21,787 nucleotides of DNA from an uncultured Bacteroidota bacterium. GTDB lineage: Bacteria > Bacteroidota > Bacteroidia > B-17B0 > Aurantibacillaceae. The position numbers and the translations under genes are program-made. This document shows, piece after piece, positions 1 to 7,387 of the stretch. The notes beneath the pieces were generated by a model. It saw only the letters and a list, made by a program, of their open reading frames with translations, made no database searches and was not told the origin of the DNA. The stretch spans positions 1 to 21,787 of the forward strand of contig CAIXZI010000421.1 in the NCBI GenBank assembly GCA_903923915.1, in the 5' to 3' direction. How positions within the stretch are numbered: position 1 is the first letter of the stretch; the number at the start of each line of letters is the position of its first letter.

Positions 1-1258
1 TACAAGTATAAATATACGTCAAATCATTTTGCGAAATGCAATAAGGGGGAAGGATATATAACACATTACCAAGCGGACGAAGTAAAATTCCACGCTGAAT
101 AAAGTAGCTTGAAATTTTTTCTGCCAAATTGTTTAGGTAGCCACTTTCTTCGGGTGTTTTAATTTCTATGGCAATAATTGTTCCTAAATTCCTGGCTGAT
201 AAAATGTTTTTATGTGATTTAATTTTTCTTTTAAAAGCTGCATGAGATGAAGCAATTTGCTGGATGTTTTTCCAGGTTTCTTCTTTCTCTAATAAATCCA
301 TACTGGCTAAAGCGGCAGCGCAGGCTGTTGGATTTGCCGTGTAACTATGCCCGTGGAAAAATGTTTTATGCTTGTCGGTACTAATGTATGCATCGTATAT
401 AAACTTTGCGCAAACCGTAACTCCAAGAGGCATTACACCACCGGTAATGCCTTTACTTAAACAAATAATATCTGGTTTGTTGGTTAAATAATCGGTTGCA
501 AAAAATTTGCCTATTCTGTAAAAGCCCGTCATTACCTCATCTGCAATGCAAATAATATTGTTATGCTTGCATAATAAAATAAGTTCATCTAATAAGGCAG
601 CTTCATACATTTGCATAGAGCCGCCCGCACCTAATATTAATGGTTCAAAAATAAATGCACAAACATTTCCGCTTTCTATAAACTGATTTAATTTTTGTTT
701 TACTTCATCTATGTTTTCTTTGGTCGGAACAGGTAAACGAAGCACATCAAATAACAACGGAGAAAAAGCGCTTGTAAAAACATTACGCTCGCCAACACTC
801 ATGCTGCCAAAGGTATCGCCGTGGTAGGCGTTTTCAAAAGCAATAATTTTTGTTTTGCTTTTATTTTGGTTATGAAAATATTGCAAAGTCATTTTTAGCG
901 CCACCTCAACAGAGGTAGAGCCATTATCACTAAAAAAAACTTTAGAAAAATTAGTGGGCAAATGATTTAGCAAACGTTCAGAAAGCTCTATAGCGCCGGG
1001 GTGTGTAAAGCCACTAAAAATACTGTGTGCGTTTGTGTTTAATTGCTCGTAAACTTTTTGTGCAATGTAAGGGTGTGAGTGTCCGTGTAAGTTTACCCAC
1101 CAAGAAGAAATACCATCTATGTATTTATTACCATTCTCATCAAAATAATAAGAACCTTCTGAACGGATAATGTTAATAGGTGTTTCGGCGTACTTTAAAT
1201 GGGTAAAAGGATGCCAAACATATTGCAAATCCTTTTGTTGTGCTTTACTGGCGCCCAT
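1..1258 (-). CDS. bioA: Adenosylmethionine--8-amino-7-oxononanoate transaminase BioA (3' end cut by window edge)
   Basis: PLP-dependent class III aminotransferase that converts 8-amino-7-oxononanoate (KAPA) to 7,8-diaminopelargonate using S-adenosylmethionine, the step before BioD in biotin synthesis. The minus strand is open from ATG at 1258 to the window edge, 419 codons, close to the family's usual 420-430 residues, so only a short C-terminal tail is missing. Visible motifs are WHPFTH (residues 15-20), DGISSWWVNLHGHSHP (48-63), the FSDNGSTSVEVALKM cofactor-phosphate region (109-123), AYHGDT (144-149), IADEVMTGF with the PLP aspartate (238-246) and LSKGITGG, with K269 as the predicted Schiff-base lysine. 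The ATG shares one base with the bioD stop codon (TAATG), so the two are probably translationally coupled. Identification is firm from the motifs and the bioD neighbour. Confidence 0.95.
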   Translation of the reverse strand, partial: MGASKAQQKDLQYVWHPFTHLKYAETPINIIRSEGSYYFDENGNKYIDGISSWWVNLHGHSHPYIAQKVYEQLNTNAHSIFSGFTHPGAIELSERLLNHLPTNFSKVFFSDNGSTSVEVALKMTLQYFHNQNKSKTKIIAFENAYHGDTFGSMSVGERNVFTSAFSPLLFDVLRLPVPTKENIDEVKQKLNQFIESGNVCAFIFEPLILGAGGSMQMYEAALLDELILLCKHNNIICIADEVMTGFYRIGKFFATDYLTNKPDIICLSKGITGGVMPLGVTVCAKFIYDAYISTDKHKTFFHGHSYTANPTACAAALASMDLLEKEETWKNIQQIASSHAAFKRKIKSHKNILSARNLGTIIAIEIKTPEESGYLNNLAEKISSYFIQRGILLRPLGNVLYILPPYCISQNDLTYIYTC

Positions 1259-1869
1259 TAGATGGTAGAAAATTCGGTTTCGTATTTTTTAATGGTATCG
1301 GCATTAATGTGTACTTCTTTATGTACACGACCCAATAATTTTACGCCGCTGTGTTGTAAGATAACTTCTTCGGATAGTTTGTTTTCAATGCCACTAATAA
1401 TAATACCCAGTAATTTTATGTTTCTGTTTTTTAGTGCATCGATAGAAAGTAAAGTATGGTTAATGCTTCCCAAATAATTTTGCACCACCAAAACGACTTC
1501 TGTGTCGAGCTTTTGTATGAGATCAATTATAAAATCTTTTTCATTTAGCGGAACAAACAACCCGCCTGCCCCTTCTATAACTAAGGTATTATTTGTTTCA
1601 GGAATATGGAAATTTTCTAATTCAATATGTATGTTTTCTGCTTTGGCTGCGGCGTGCGGTGCAATACCTGCTTTTAAAGAATAACTTTCTTTATGAAAAA
1701 CAGAACTTGGGTTTGTAACCAATTTTTTTACACGTTCGGTGTCATTATCAAGCTCGGTGCCTGTTTGCACTGGTTTCCAGTAATCGGCTTTTAAGGCTTG
1801 CGTTAAAACAGCAGAAACTATTGTTTTACCAACGCCTGTACTAATGCCGGTTACAAAAATTTTTCTCAT
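1258..1869 (-). CDS. bioD: Dethiobiotin synthase BioD
   Basis: ATP-dependent carboxylation and ring closure of 7,8-diaminopelargonate to dethiobiotin, in the cytoplasm. At 203 residues it is a normal single-domain BioD of the P-loop (MinD/SIMIBI) class. The P-loop GISTGVGKT lies at residues 8-16, with K15 and T16 binding the nucleotide phosphates and magnesium; WKPVQTG (31-37) carries the conserved substrate lysine; and the EGAGGLFVPL loop lies near residue 100. It starts 8 nt after the upstream BFN gene stops, and its stop codon overlaps the bioA start by one base, so it sits inside the etfB-etfA-BFN-bioD-bioA transcription unit. No separate promoter is visible. bioB and bioF are not in this window. 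Confidence 0.95.
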   Translation of the reverse strand: MRKIFVTGISTGVGKTIVSAVLTQALKADYWKPVQTGTELDNDTERVKKLVTNPSSVFHKESYSLKAGIAPHAAAKAENIHIELENFHIPETNNTLVIEGAGGLFVPLNEKDFIIDLIQKLDTEVVLVVQNYLGSINHTLLSIDALKNRNIKLLGIIISGIENKLSEEVILQHSGVKLLGRVHKEVHINADTIKKYETEFSTI

Positions 1870-1877
1870 TAAATTTT

Positions 1878-2492
1878 TTACGATTGCTTACGTTGATTCA
1901 GCTCGTCACGTATTTTAGACGCAAGCTCGTATTGCTCATCATCTAAAGCGGTTTGCAAAAGTGTTTTAAGCTCTTCGGTAGATTTGCTGTGATATTCGTT
2001 ATCATCTCTGCCAGAAACATGCTCTGCCACTTCTTCACCAAGCTCTCCTTCGTTTTCAGAAGAAGAAGGTAATGATTCGTCCTCCAAAATAATACCGGCA
2101 CTCGATAAAATAAATTCGTAAGTATAAATCGGACAAGCAAAACGAACTGCCAAGGCAATAGCATCGCTTGTACGCGCATCTATTTCGTAATCTTGCTGGG
2201 TAGCATCGTTACAAATAAGTTTGGCGTAAAAAATACCTTCTACCAAATTATAAATAATAACCTCGGTTACGTTAATGCTAAATGTTTCGGCAAAGGTTTT
2301 AAATAAATCGTGTGTTAATGGACGACTTGGAGTCATTTTTTCTAACTCAATGGCAATAGCCTGAGCCTCAAAAGCACCAATAATAATAGGCAAACGGCGT
2401 TTTCCACTTACTTCGCCAAGCACTAAAGCATAAGCTCCAGTTTGCGTTTGGCTATAACTTAATCCAACAATATCTAAGGGTACTTTCTTCAT
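1878..2492 (-). CDS. Bifunctional nuclease-family (BFN/DUF151) protein with C-terminal UVR motif
   Basis: Two-part protein of 204 residues. Residues about 1-135 form a BFN/DUF151 domain: the start MKKVPLDIVGLSYS, the RRLPIIIGAFEAQAIAIELE segment (32-51), RPLTHDLF (57-64) and DARTSDAIALAVRFACPIY (105-123) are hallmarks of this family. An acidic linker rich in Glu and Ser (136-170) leads to a UvrB/UvrC-type UVR helical hairpin (about 172-202, TEELKTLLQTALDDEQYELA). The family name comes from a plant member reported to have RNase and DNase activity; the biochemical role of bacterial homologues is not clear to me. This domain order next to etfBA recurs in Bacteroidota genomes as I know them. It lies 26 nt after etfA and 8 nt before bioD on the same strand. 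Confidence 0.85.
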   Translation of the reverse strand: MKKVPLDIVGLSYSQTQTGAYALVLGEVSGKRRLPIIIGAFEAQAIAIELEKMTPSRPLTHDLFKTFAETFSINVTEVIIYNLVEGIFYAKLICNDATQQDYEIDARTSDAIALAVRFACPIYTYEFILSSAGIILEDESLPSSSENEGELGEEVAEHVSGRDDNEYHSKSTEELKTLLQTALDDEQYELASKIRDELNQRKQS

Positions 2493-2518
2493 TAAGAGCC
2501 AACTAATTTACTATTTTT

Positions 2519-3499
2519 TTAATTGTTAGCCTTTAATTTTTTAATGGCTTCAGTCAGTTTTGGAACTACCTCAAAAGCATCTCCAACAATACCATAATCA
2601 GCTGATTTAAAAAACGGCGCTTCTTTATCGGTGTTAATTACCACAATAGTTTTGCTGCCGTTAACGCCCGCTAAATGCTGAATTGCACCCGAAATACCAA
2701 TGGCAATGTATAAATTTGGACGAATAGCGATACCTGTTTGTCCAACGTGTTCATGATGCGGGCGCCAATGCATATCAGCAACCGGGCGAGAACACGCGGT
2801 TGTAGCCCCAATAGCTTTAGCTAAATCTTCAATAATACCCCAGTTTTCAGGGCCTTTTAAACCACGACCCGCAGATACAACTAATTCGGCCTCCGGTAAC
2901 GGAACCATGCCTGCAGTATCAGTAGATTTTGTTTCTTTTATAACAATTTTTGAAGTGATTCCACCTAAATCAACTGCAAAATCAGCTACTTCAGCCTTAT
3001 TATCAGTTAATTTTACAGGAAAACTATTTGGCATTAAAGAAATAATTTTCACGTCAGAATTGATGGTATAAGTAGCTGTTGCTTTACCAGAAAATACGTT
3101 TTTCTTAACCTCTAAAACGTTTCCGTTTACAGTAGGATAATCAACCGCTCCGGCAACTAATCCGGCTTTTAATTTAGCAGATAATCTTGGTGCTAAAGAC
3201 TTTCCGGTAACATCAAACGAAGTAATGATAACCTTTGCGCCTTCAGCTTTTGCTGCTTGTTCAACCGCTGCGCTTAAATAAACAGCATCATTGGTTTTGT
3301 ATTGATCTCCTTTTACAACTAATACTTTTTTAGCTCCGGCTTTACCAATTTCTTCGGTTTGTGCAGCGTCTGCATTAAATGCAATAGCTGTAGCAGTTGT
3401 GCCTAATTGAGTAGCAATTTGAGCGGCGTAATTGATGGCTTCTAACGAAGCTTTTTTTACTTTTCCCTTGGCAATTTCTATATAAACTAATACTGACAT
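2519..3499 (-). CDS. etfA: Electron transfer flavoprotein alpha subunit (EtfA/FixB family)
   Basis: Alpha subunit of the heterodimeric FAD/AMP protein that collects electrons from acyl-CoA and other dehydrogenases and passes them to the quinone pool through an ETF:quinone oxidoreductase. It is 326 residues, full length for the family. Residues 1-190 form the N-terminal ETF fold. The C-terminal FAD-binding domain runs from about 206 and shows VSAGRGLKGPENW (208-220), ACSRPVADMHW (235-245), QTGIAIRPNLYIAIGISGAIQH (254-275) and the NTDKEAPFFKSADYGIVGD segment (289-307). Those motifs contact FAD in characterised ETFs. It lies 27 nt downstream of etfB in the same unit. The context does not show whether electrons come from beta-oxidation or another dehydrogenase. 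Confidence 0.95.
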   Translation of the reverse strand: MSVLVYIEIAKGKVKKASLEAINYAAQIATQLGTTATAIAFNADAAQTEEIGKAGAKKVLVVKGDQYKTNDAVYLSAAVEQAAKAEGAKVIITSFDVTGKSLAPRLSAKLKAGLVAGAVDYPTVNGNVLEVKKNVFSGKATATYTINSDVKIISLMPNSFPVKLTDNKAEVADFAVDLGGITSKIVIKETKSTDTAGMVPLPEAELVVSAGRGLKGPENWGIIEDLAKAIGATTACSRPVADMHWRPHHEHVGQTGIAIRPNLYIAIGISGAIQHLAGVNGSKTIVVINTDKEAPFFKSADYGIVGDAFEVVPKLTEAIKKLKANN

Positions 3500-3526
3500 A
3501 TCTTAAATTTTATAAGTTCTATTGAA

Positions 3527-4270
3527 TTAAATAACTTTTGCTTCGTTGTGTAATAAGCTTACCAACTCATCTACATTGTTTGCATCAATGTATTTGCAAG
3601 TAGTTCTACCGGCAGTTAATGTAAACGATTTAATATTAGTTAATGGTGCATCTGTGCTGGCTTCCACAACTGTAATTGGTTTAGTACGAGCCGCCATAAT
3701 GCCGCGCATGTTTGGTATGCGTTGTTCTGCCATGCCTTTAGAGCAAGAAATAACAAGTGGGGTAGGGCATTCCACTACTTGTATGCCGCCGTCAATATCG
3801 TGTTCGATAGTAGCGGTAGTTCCGTTTATATCTAATTTAGTGGCTAATGATACAAAAGGAAAATCAAGTAAACCACCAATCATACCACCAACCGAAGAAC
3901 CGTTGTAGTTAATCGTTTCTTTACCAACTAAGATTAAATCGTAAGCGTTTTCTTTAGCGTATTTTGCAATTTGTTCTGCAACAAAGAATGAATCAGGGCT
4001 TTCTGCATTAACGCGTATAGCGTCATCTGCGCCCAAAGCAAATCCTTTACGAATTGTTGCTTCGCTTTCTGCTAAACCAACGTGAAATAAAGTTACGGTG
4101 GTTGCTTTACCGGCTTCTTTCAATTCAAGGGCTTTTACTAGAGCATACCATTCGTCGTATGGGTTAATAATGAACTGCACGCCGGCAGTATTAAACTTGG
4201 TGTCGTTATCACTAAAAGTAATTTTAGTGGTAGTATCGGGCACGTTACTAATAGCTACTAATATTTTCAT
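3527..4270 (-). CDS. etfB: Electron transfer flavoprotein beta subunit (EtfB/FixA family)
   Basis: Beta subunit of ETF, which carries the structural AMP and completes the FAD site of EtfA. It is 247 residues, normal for the family. MKILVAISNVPDTTTKI opens the protein; VQFIINPYDEWYALVKALELKE (31-52), a GADDAIRV strand, the LILVGKETINYNGSSVGGM nucleotide-binding region (about 112-130) and the EQRIPNMRGIMAARTKPI segment (about 182-199), which corresponds to the partner-recognition loop region, are all visible. It is the first gene of the minus-strand unit. A strong Bacteroidota-type promoter lies directly upstream, with the -7 box ending 27 nt before the ATG. The neighbouring kinase gene is divergent across a 170-bp region holding promoters for both directions. 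Confidence 0.95.
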   Translation of the reverse strand: MKILVAISNVPDTTTKITFSDNDTKFNTAGVQFIINPYDEWYALVKALELKEAGKATTVTLFHVGLAESEATIRKGFALGADDAIRVNAESPDSFFVAEQIAKYAKENAYDLILVGKETINYNGSSVGGMIGGLLDFPFVSLATKLDINGTTATIEHDIDGGIQVVECPTPLVISCSKGMAEQRIPNMRGIMAARTKPITVVEASTDAPLTNIKSFTLTAGRTTCKYIDANNVDELVSLLHNEAKVI

Positions 4271-4297
4271 ATTGATTTATGTTTTAAAAACGAAGCG

Positions 4298-4328
4298 CAA
4301 ATTTACACAAATACAGTTTGCAGACAAA
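4298..4328 (-). promoter_or_regulatory. Promoter of the etfB-etfA-BFN-bioD-bioA unit
   Basis: Read on the minus strand, TTTG (4328-4325) is followed after exactly 19 nt by TAAATTTG (4305-4298). This is a full match to the Bacteroidota housekeeping promoter (-33 TTTG, -7 TAnnTTTG). Transcription should begin near 4290, leaving a leader of about 20 nt before the etfB ATG. It is the best-formed promoter in the window. Confidence 0.75.
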
Positions 4329-4402
4329 TCTTAATATTAAGCCTGTCGAAAATTAGATTTATCTATAAAAGAGCTGTTTTTGGGTTAAAAAAGGTTAAAC
4401 GC

Positions 4403-4432
4403 TTTGTTAAGATAATGTGTTAAATACCTTTG
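4403..4432 (+). promoter_or_regulatory. Promoter of the histidine kinase/response regulator operon; fixes the kinase start
   Basis: TTTG at 4403-4406, an 18-nt spacer, then TACCTTTG at 4425-4432 match the Bacteroidota promoter consensus. The predicted transcription start is about 4438-4441, at the ATG of the kinase. The in-frame GTG at 4417 lies inside the promoter between the two boxes, so it would not be on the transcript. The mRNA is predicted to be leaderless or nearly so. Confidence 0.7.
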
Positions 4433-4440
4433 TAAGGTAC

Positions 4441-6012
4441 ATGGTACGCCAAAATTTAACCCTCATAACCTTTATAGTTTCTATAGCGCTTATAGCACTT
4501 GTGGGTATACAATTGTTTTGGATAAAAAATGCGGTATTGTTAAAAAAAGACGAGTTTAGGCGCGATGTGCATGAGGCCATGGATAATGTGGTAGATAAGC
4601 TGGAAAAGCTTACAAATGCGGCTAAAATCAAGAAAAAAATAAAACTATATAAGCATGGCATTGCACAAAGAACGCCCGCCAGTGCGTTAAGCAAAGAAAA
4701 AATAAAAGTTAAAATTTTAGAAGAATTTTCGATAGATTCTAACGGAGTTATTACCAGTTCTATTAAAGAGCGCCAATATGAAGGCGATTCTATAAACAAC
4801 ATTATTGATTTTCCGGTAGAATTTGCTGATAGTGCTTCTGATTACGAAAAACTAAAATCAGAACTGGTAGAAAAACGAGCCGAAATGTTTAGCGATTTAT
4901 TTGATGAGCTGATAAGCATCAACATTTACAAAGAATATAAGCCAAGTATAGATACCCTTACCTTAGATTCTTTGTTACGCAGCGAGTTGCACCAAAAAGG
5001 CATTTATGCCGATTACACAAGCTGGATACACCCGGCACAAAAAAACGACACGTTAAATCAAAAAACATCTATTCGCTATCGCAAACACGGCTTTGTTAAT
5101 TTAGATCCGGATAAACACATTTTTAGAATAAACCTGTCGCCTAATAATGTTTTTGTAACACCTCTTTACCTAACTATTCAGTTTCCGGATGAGCAAAATT
5201 ATTTGTTGCGAACCATGTGGGCTACACTTTCTATCTCTGCTATTATCATTCTTTCGCTGGTTCTGGCATTTTTCTACACCATAAACACCATCAGAAAACA
5301 AAAAAAATATACCGAGATAAAAAACGATTTTATCAGTAATATGACACATGAGTTTAAAACACCTATTTCTACTATTGCCCTGGCGGGCGAGATTCTTTCA
5401 GATGCGTCTATAACTAAAACACCCGAAAAACTGGAGCGCTTTACCAAAATGATTCGCGAAGAAAATAAACGCTTAGGGGTATTGGTAGAAAGTATTTTAC
5501 AAACAGCTGTTTTAGACAAAGGAGATTTTAAGTTACAACGCAGTGATTTTGATTTACACGAACTTATACAATCTGCCGTAGAAAAAATTCAACTACAAGT
5601 TGAACAAAAACATGGCAAACTACAGTCTAATTTAGCTGCTAAAAAAGCAACTATACTGGCCGATAAAGTGCATATTACCAATATTGTTCTCAATTTGTTG
5701 GATAATGCCGTAAAATATTCTAAAGAAATACCCGATATTATTATCAGCACCGAAAATATTTCGGATGGGATTTTATTATCTGTAAAAGATAACGGCATAG
5801 GCATCAGCAAAGACGATGCAAAAAAAATATTTGATCAATTTTATCGTGTATCAACCGGAAATGTGCATAACATAAAAGGTTTTGGACTTGGATTAAGTTA
5901 TGTACGGGCTATTGTAGTAAAACATGGCGGACAAATATCGGTTGATAGCGAATTAGGAAAAGGCAGTACCTTTAAAATATACATTCCATTTAAAGCAGAA
6001 AACATAAACTAA
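4441..6012 (+). CDS. rprX: Membrane sensor histidine kinase, RprX-like
   Basis: Inner-membrane two-component sensor of 523 residues from ATG 4441; a GTG at 4417 would add eight residues but lies inside the promoter. Numbering from ATG 4441: TM1 about 6-28, a periplasmic region about 29-257 with no recognisable named domain, TM2 about 260-282, then directly HisKA with NMTHEFKTPIS (phospho-acceptor H303) and a HATPase_c domain with N-box NIVLNLLDNAVKYS (about 414-427), G1 KDNGIGIS (449-456) and G2 GFGLGLS (480-486). No HAMP domain is seen. It is followed after 20 nt by its response regulator. Layout and size resemble RprX of Bacteroides; the name is by similarity of architecture and partner, and the signal is unknown. 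Confidence 0.88.
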   Translation: MVRQNLTLITFIVSIALIALVGIQLFWIKNAVLLKKDEFRRDVHEAMDNVVDKLEKLTNAAKIKKKIKLYKHGIAQRTPASALSKEKIKVKILEEFSIDSNGVITSSIKERQYEGDSINNIIDFPVEFADSASDYEKLKSELVEKRAEMFSDLFDELISINIYKEYKPSIDTLTLDSLLRSELHQKGIYADYTSWIHPAQKNDTLNQKTSIRYRKHGFVNLDPDKHIFRINLSPNNVFVTPLYLTIQFPDEQNYLLRTMWATLSISAIIILSLVLAFFYTINTIRKQKKYTEIKNDFISNMTHEFKTPISTIALAGEILSDASITKTPEKLERFTKMIREENKRLGVLVESILQTAVLDKGDFKLQRSDFDLHELIQSAVEKIQLQVEQKHGKLQSNLAAKKATILADKVHITNIVLNLLDNAVKYSKEIPDIIISTENISDGILLSVKDNGIGISKDDAKKIFDQFYRVSTGNVHNIKGFGLGLSYVRAIVVKHGGQISVDSELGKGSTFKIYIPFKAENIN

Positions 6013-6032
6013 CACACATAAACCAACACACC

Positions 6033-6734
6033 ATGAGCACCGAAAAAATAAAAATACTTTTAGCCGAAGATGACCCAAATTTAGGACTTCTTTTAGAAGA
6101 ATATCTTCAGGCAAAAGGATATGCCGTAACCCTTGCCGTTAATGGCAAAGAAGCCTTTGATAGGTTTTGTAAACACAGTTACGATTTGTGTTTGCTGGAT
6201 GTAATGATGCCATTAAAAGATGGCTTTACCTTGGCTAAAGAAATACGTGTAAGCAACAAGCAGGTGCCTATTATCTTTCTAACCGCTAAATCAATGAAAG
6301 AAGATACCATTGAAGGCTTTAGCGCTGGCGGCGATGATTATATGACCAAGCCGTTTAGTACAGAAGAGTTGTTAGCCCGCATACATGCCGTTTTGCGCCG
6401 TAGTATGAAAGCACAGGCTTTAGAAAACACGCAAACCGAATTTATAATTGGTAAATACAGGTTTAATACCGAAACCCAATTGCTTAAAGGCGGTACAGAT
6501 GATGTTAAGCTAACTACCAAAGAAGGGCAGTTGTTGCGCTTATTAGCCATTAACCAAAACGATATTTTAGATAGGTCGTTTGCGTTAAAAACTATTTGGC
6601 ATGATGATAATTACTTTAACAGCCGTAGTATGGATGTTTACATTACCAAATTGCGTAAATACTTAAAGCAAGACCCTAAGGTTGAAATTGTAAATGTACA
6701 CGGCAAAGGATTTAAGTTATTAGTTAATCATTAA
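6033..6734 (+). CDS. rprY: OmpR-family DNA-binding response regulator, RprY-like
   Basis: Cytoplasmic regulator of 233 residues, the expected length for an OmpR/PhoB protein. The receiver domain (about 6-120) has the acidic pair D13/D14 (LLAEDDPNLGLLLEEY), the phosphorylation site D56 in CLLDVMMPLKDGF, T84 in IFLTAKS and K106 in MTKPFS. The C-terminal winged helix (about 135-231) shows LTTKEGQLLRLLAIN and the recognition-helix region SRSMDVYITKLRKYLKQD, ending with NVHGKGFKLLV. It lies 20 nt after the kinase stop and is surely cotranscribed with it. The sequence pattern is close to RprY of Bacteroides fragilis as I recall it; the target genes cannot be read from this window. Confidence 0.93.
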   Translation: MSTEKIKILLAEDDPNLGLLLEEYLQAKGYAVTLAVNGKEAFDRFCKHSYDLCLLDVMMPLKDGFTLAKEIRVSNKQVPIIFLTAKSMKEDTIEGFSAGGDDYMTKPFSTEELLARIHAVLRRSMKAQALENTQTEFIIGKYRFNTETQLLKGGTDDVKLTTKEGQLLRLLAINQNDILDRSFALKTIWHDDNYFNSRSMDVYITKLRKYLKQDPKVEIVNVHGKGFKLLVNH

Positions 6735-6751
6735 TGCATGCGGTTAGGGTA

Positions 6752-6816
6752 GTCATGCTGAGCTTGTCGACGCATTTGCGTTGCTTGCCCAAACCTTCTA
6801 CAGGCTAAGGGTGACA
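6752..6816. repeat. Palindromic intergenic repeat, copy 1 (3' side of ybeY)
   Basis: Left arm 6752-6774 (core TGAGCTTGTCGA) and right arm 6795-6816 (core CTACAGGCTAAG) form an imperfect inverted repeat around the centre TTTGCGTTGCTTGCCCAAACC region. It fills the gap between the convergent ends of the response regulator and ybeY, ending 2 bp before the ybeY stop codon. It could act as a bidirectional transcript end or an RNA-stability element. It is an inverted relative of the copy at 7271-7340, sharing both the arms and the central sequence. Confidence 0.75.
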
Positions 6817-6818
6817 GC

Positions 6819-7238
6819 TTAAATGTTCTCAAATAATTTAATGGCTTGGTTTTCTGCGCTACGCATCTTTTTAATGTGTTCGGGTGTTTTGTCTTTATAC
6901 CCACAGAGGTGTAGCAACCCATGGGCTATAACGCGCAACAACTCTTCTTCTTGTGTTAGGTTAAGTTTCTCTGCATTTTCTTTAACACGGTTGATGCTTA
7001 TATAAATTTCTCCTGCAATAAAACCGTTCTCACAATAATCAAAGGTTATAATATCTGTATAAGTATTGTGCTTTAAAAACTGCTGATTTATCTGTAACAG
7101 TTCTTCATCCGAACAAAAATTGTACGCTAAATTTTTTATTTTCTTTTTTTCAGAAAGAGCAATGGCAATTAACCAAAGCTTTAGTTTTTTTTTAGAAGGA
7201 GTTTTGGTTTTTAAAGAGGCCGAAAAAGTAATTGCCAT
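6819..7238 (-). CDS. ybeY: Endoribonuclease YbeY (16S rRNA maturation factor)
   Basis: Single-strand-specific metallo-endoribonuclease that helps mature the 16S rRNA 3' end and supports 70S quality control. It is 139 residues, within the family's range. The conserved NxxFLxHNTYTDIITFDY block (residues 51-68), GEIYISINRVKENA (76-89) and the zinc motif region IAHGLLHLCGYKDKT (104-118) identify it. In the enterobacterial protein the motif is HGxLHLxGYDH; here H106 and H110 are kept, but the third ligand position is D116 rather than histidine. I recall the same change in other Bacteroidota YbeY proteins, so it is probably functional. The gene stands alone between two inverted repeat copies; no clear promoter box is visible before its ATG. 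Confidence 0.92.
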   Translation of the reverse strand: MAITFSASLKTKTPSKKKLKLWLIAIALSEKKKIKNLAYNFCSDEELLQINQQFLKHNTYTDIITFDYCENGFIAGEIYISINRVKENAEKLNLTQEEELLRVIAHGLLHLCGYKDKTPEHIKKMRSAENQAIKLFENI

Positions 7239-7270
7239 AAAATTAGTTGATTGTTCTTTTAAATCTACTC

Positions 7271-7340
7271 GTCATGTTATCCTGAGCTTGTCGAAGGATA
7301 TGGTTGGGCAACGCAAAGTCTTCGAGAGGCTCAGACTGAC
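7271..7340. repeat. Palindromic intergenic repeat, copy 2 (5' side of ybeY), with extra half-copy 7351-7373
   Basis: Left arm 7271-7297 (core CCTGAGCTTGTCGAAGGA) and right arm 7319-7340 (core CTTCGAGAGGCTCAGACTGAC) flank the centre GGTTGGGCAACGCAAA (7302-7317). The left arm alone can fold, ATCCT (7279-7283) against AGGAT (7295-7299). A degenerate single arm follows at 7351-7373 (GTCATATTGAGTTTGTAGAA). Together these occupy most of the 149 bp between the ybeY start and the RsbW-like gene. No transposase or coding sequence is associated. Arm sequences of this type are common between genes in Bacteroidota as I know them. Confidence 0.75.
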
Positions 7341-7387
7341 TAAGCGCACTGTCATATTGAGTTTGTAGAAATATGTGCGATGAATTA

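Noticed and set aside
1870..1877. BirA operator before the biotin genes
   Set aside because: bioD starts only 8 nt after the preceding gene, and no palindromic operator is visible there.
4331..4356. AAGCCTGTCGAAA near 4340 as a fourth copy of the palindromic repeat
   Set aside because: Only a partial arm matches and no second arm or centre is present; it could be chance or a decayed remnant.
4417..4440. GTG at 4417 as the start of the histidine kinase
   Set aside because: It lies between the -33 and -7 boxes of a well-formed promoter; ATG 4441 sits at the predicted transcription start and begins a good membrane anchor.
4271..4440. Riboswitch or leader RNA before etfB or the kinase gene
   Set aside because: Predicted leaders are about 20 nt and near zero, too short for a riboswitch, and no conserved structure was seen.
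6731..6922. Short minus-strand reading frame over the repeat and the ybeY 3' end
   Set aside because: It is made of repeat-element sequence and out-of-frame ybeY sequence, with no coding-like composition or family resemblance.
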